Source of the DNA: Pseudoalteromonas sp. CO133X
GTDB taxonomy: Bacteria; Pseudomonadota; Gammaproteobacteria; Enterobacterales; Alteromonadaceae
Direction: 5' to 3'
Assembly: GCA_004208945.1 (NCBI GenBank)
Contig: SGPE01000030.1
Coordinates: 1-64,000 of the forward strand
DNA: 64,000 nucleotides
Positions 63,801-64,000 of the stretch are shown in pieces (the first letter of the stretch is position 1; each line of letters begins with the position of its first letter). A model generated the notes under the pieces. The model did not search any database. It worked only from the letters and a program-made list of their open reading frames with translations, and was not told the origin of the DNA. The translations under genes and the position numbers were made by a program.

Positions 63801-64000
63801 TTATTGTTGCATTAATGCGGCCTAAGTTATCGTAGCTATAACGAATAAGCTCATTATTATGCTGCTTAGCAAGTAGCTCACCATGCTCGTTCCACGTATA
63901 TTTTAAAACATGGCCGTTAGGCGTGATATGTTGCGTTAAGTTACCTTGTTGATCGTAGCTATAAAGGGCAATTCGACCATCTGCTAGGGTTTCGCTTTGC
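60844..64000 (-). CDS. rhs: Rhs polymorphic toxin, N-terminus beyond the window
   Basis: The Rhs frame stays open from its stop at 60844 to the right edge; the GTG at 63750 is not the real start, because YD-repeat coding continues upstream (YSYDNLGRINA, YSYDQQGNLTQ). At least 1050 residues are visible: many YD repeats forming the Rhs shell, the core segment GLHYNRYRYYSPKQQRFINQ, and the DPFGL cleavage boundary near 61886. About 345 residues of tip follow, ending in a domain with GGMHEHLMVSKAPHWKKWGV. The His cluster suggests a nuclease, but I cannot name the family. The candidate immunity gene follows. Confidence 0.9.
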   Translation of the reverse strand, partial: QSETLADGRIALYSYDQQGNLTQHITPNGHVLKYTWNEHGELLAKQHNNELIRYSYDNLGRINATINQAGLLTQYKYNEQGQLVQTTAFAQNDPENKQQQYFIYDEAGRLVSSQNSNGDTTEQHFEGLSQPHCVIQPDGSALHLTYDKERNLTAIERSDGHVYRINYDANENPTQVTGFDGTIQQYKYDACNRLVSVTQSDKRHVKIKRDKLGRIISQHASLATGKQIINNANHYTYTAEGKIARAHNAQSTIKQAFDKGGRLIGVEQIHNQHQTHKLAYTYDDYGRRQSLTLPDSTTLDYHYNEFGQLSAIQVKQANGDLTKLVELGYDNENNIKTQLFGNDVTLTQQFDVFNRLTQQQLTHPAQALFDTCTYNYDSLNQLIARKEEGVSSHNINFEYNSLGQLIKQNLASSEVDTTTQYQWDSFGNPVSQSKLKNGELTELQPDTSDAINHVENNDSAYTNDVIHSEYNDSVTASDSNLTDDTVIQSATEADRLTHFGDSDFHYDECGNQTRETGKGIKTHREYNAFNQLSSFNNNGTLTHYDYDPLGRRIAKHTEHGKIDYIWDNDQLIGEYQHGEYTWYINLPNQFHPIALIKQGEVYYYHLDQLNTPRFVTNNNAEVVWQNHADVYGYEEPEASIKNSFTQPIRFQGQYFDEESGLHYNRYRYYSPKQQRFINQDPIGLVGGINHYQYAPNPVNWVDPFGLMCKEGEASLKEALHNCTQSGIISPELSDKLYLAAQDGNLTPKEIKHGLAALAVAKAAPVQSLVNSTATTATRIAVQTAANDALYVAERAMLAKVAPWLARALGTVSLLAYSPSTGGALEELTGPDGTIYSKHSDEVYYKAVGVDGDEWSTDDVQEDIGYRTWLANGGDGSISEWRGLGKPQDLDERNSGIRLIDIDNLSAKDVPTYKSGEFNAWFDSLSPEELALLYKKDKKIRRKIENGLRGDGGMHEHLMVSKAPHWKKWGVTVEQVHNDYSVPTEKLKWTIPGSSTQGGHRILNPETNEVTAPGSSIFHKQLGEAIDQSSSLEQFDEKLNDLKDKWKIIVEK
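61886..62422 (-). repeat. 537-bp direct repeat, main Rhs copy
   Basis: The matching copy of 58959-59495, inside the main Rhs gene. Same length and orientation. It ends exactly at the start of the toxin-specific region on one side and inside the core on the other. Confidence 0.92.

Overview
The window comes from a marine gammaproteobacterium, most likely Pseudoalteromonas or a close Alteromonadales relative. This is inferred from about 40% GC, several TonB-dependent receptors (TBDRs) each paired with a sugar locus, a katB-ankB pair, a curli locus of the marine type and a polymorphic-toxin island. No rRNA, tRNA or CRISPR array was seen.

Positions 1-2,540 hold a hairpin that looks like an IS200/IS605 end, abutting an N-terminally truncated Omp85/BamA-type barrel. 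Two small unassigned genes follow, then a striking array of four tandem intrinsic terminators. Positions 2,540-13,414 hold a DoxX-like gene divergent from a very tight eight-gene operon: TBDR, TVP38-oxidoreductase fusion, DUF547 protein, YnjB/YnjC/YnjD ABC importer, YnjF-like CDP-alcohol phosphatidyltransferase and a fatty-acid hydroxylase-family protein. Its substrate is unknown. Positions 13,482-16,732 hold an ExaC/AldB-type aldehyde dehydrogenase, its divergent AraC regulator and a DUF1275 protein.

Positions 16,862-23,272 form a GH13_18 (sucrose-phosphorylase type) regulon: LacI regulator, phosphorylase, MFS permease and TBDR, tied together by a shared CTTAATCGATTAAG palindrome. A soluble CZB chemoreceptor and a SetA/B-like MFS protein follow. 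Positions 26,074-28,126 hold periplasmic KatB and AnkB with an OxyR-like site upstream and a terminator between the two genes. A secreted S8 protease (28,169-30,667) and a curli locus with one very long curlin plus CsgE, CsgF, CsgG and a CsgD-like regulator (31,209-35,098) come next. Positions 35,243-41,635 form a trehalose regulon (GH37 trehalase, MFS, LacI, TBDR) with two TGCAAACGTTTGCA operators. Positions 41,714-48,173 hold an ABC permease-M1 peptidase fusion with its ATPase, divergent from a LytS/LytTR two-component system. Positions 48,170-50,345 hold an SGNH hydrolase, a DsrE protein, and SoxR divergent from an FMN reductase across a clear SoxR box.

From 51,059 to the right edge, everything is on the minus strand and looks like an auxiliary type VI secretion effector/immunity island without secretion structural genes: a class 3 lipase with two paralogous candidate immunity proteins, two further unassigned genes, a ChaN/Tiki-like protein with a Sel1-like partner, a peptidoglycan amidase with a secreted partner, an orphan Rhs C-terminal tip carrying an Ntox15 (Tde1-type) DNase with a GAD-like/DUF1851 (Tdi1-type) immunity gene, a likely orphan immunity gene, and a full Rhs gene with its own tip and immunity gene that runs off the window. 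The orphan and main Rhs genes share a 537-bp direct repeat that could let the tips be exchanged. All calls rest on reading the sequence and remembered family features; no database search was run.
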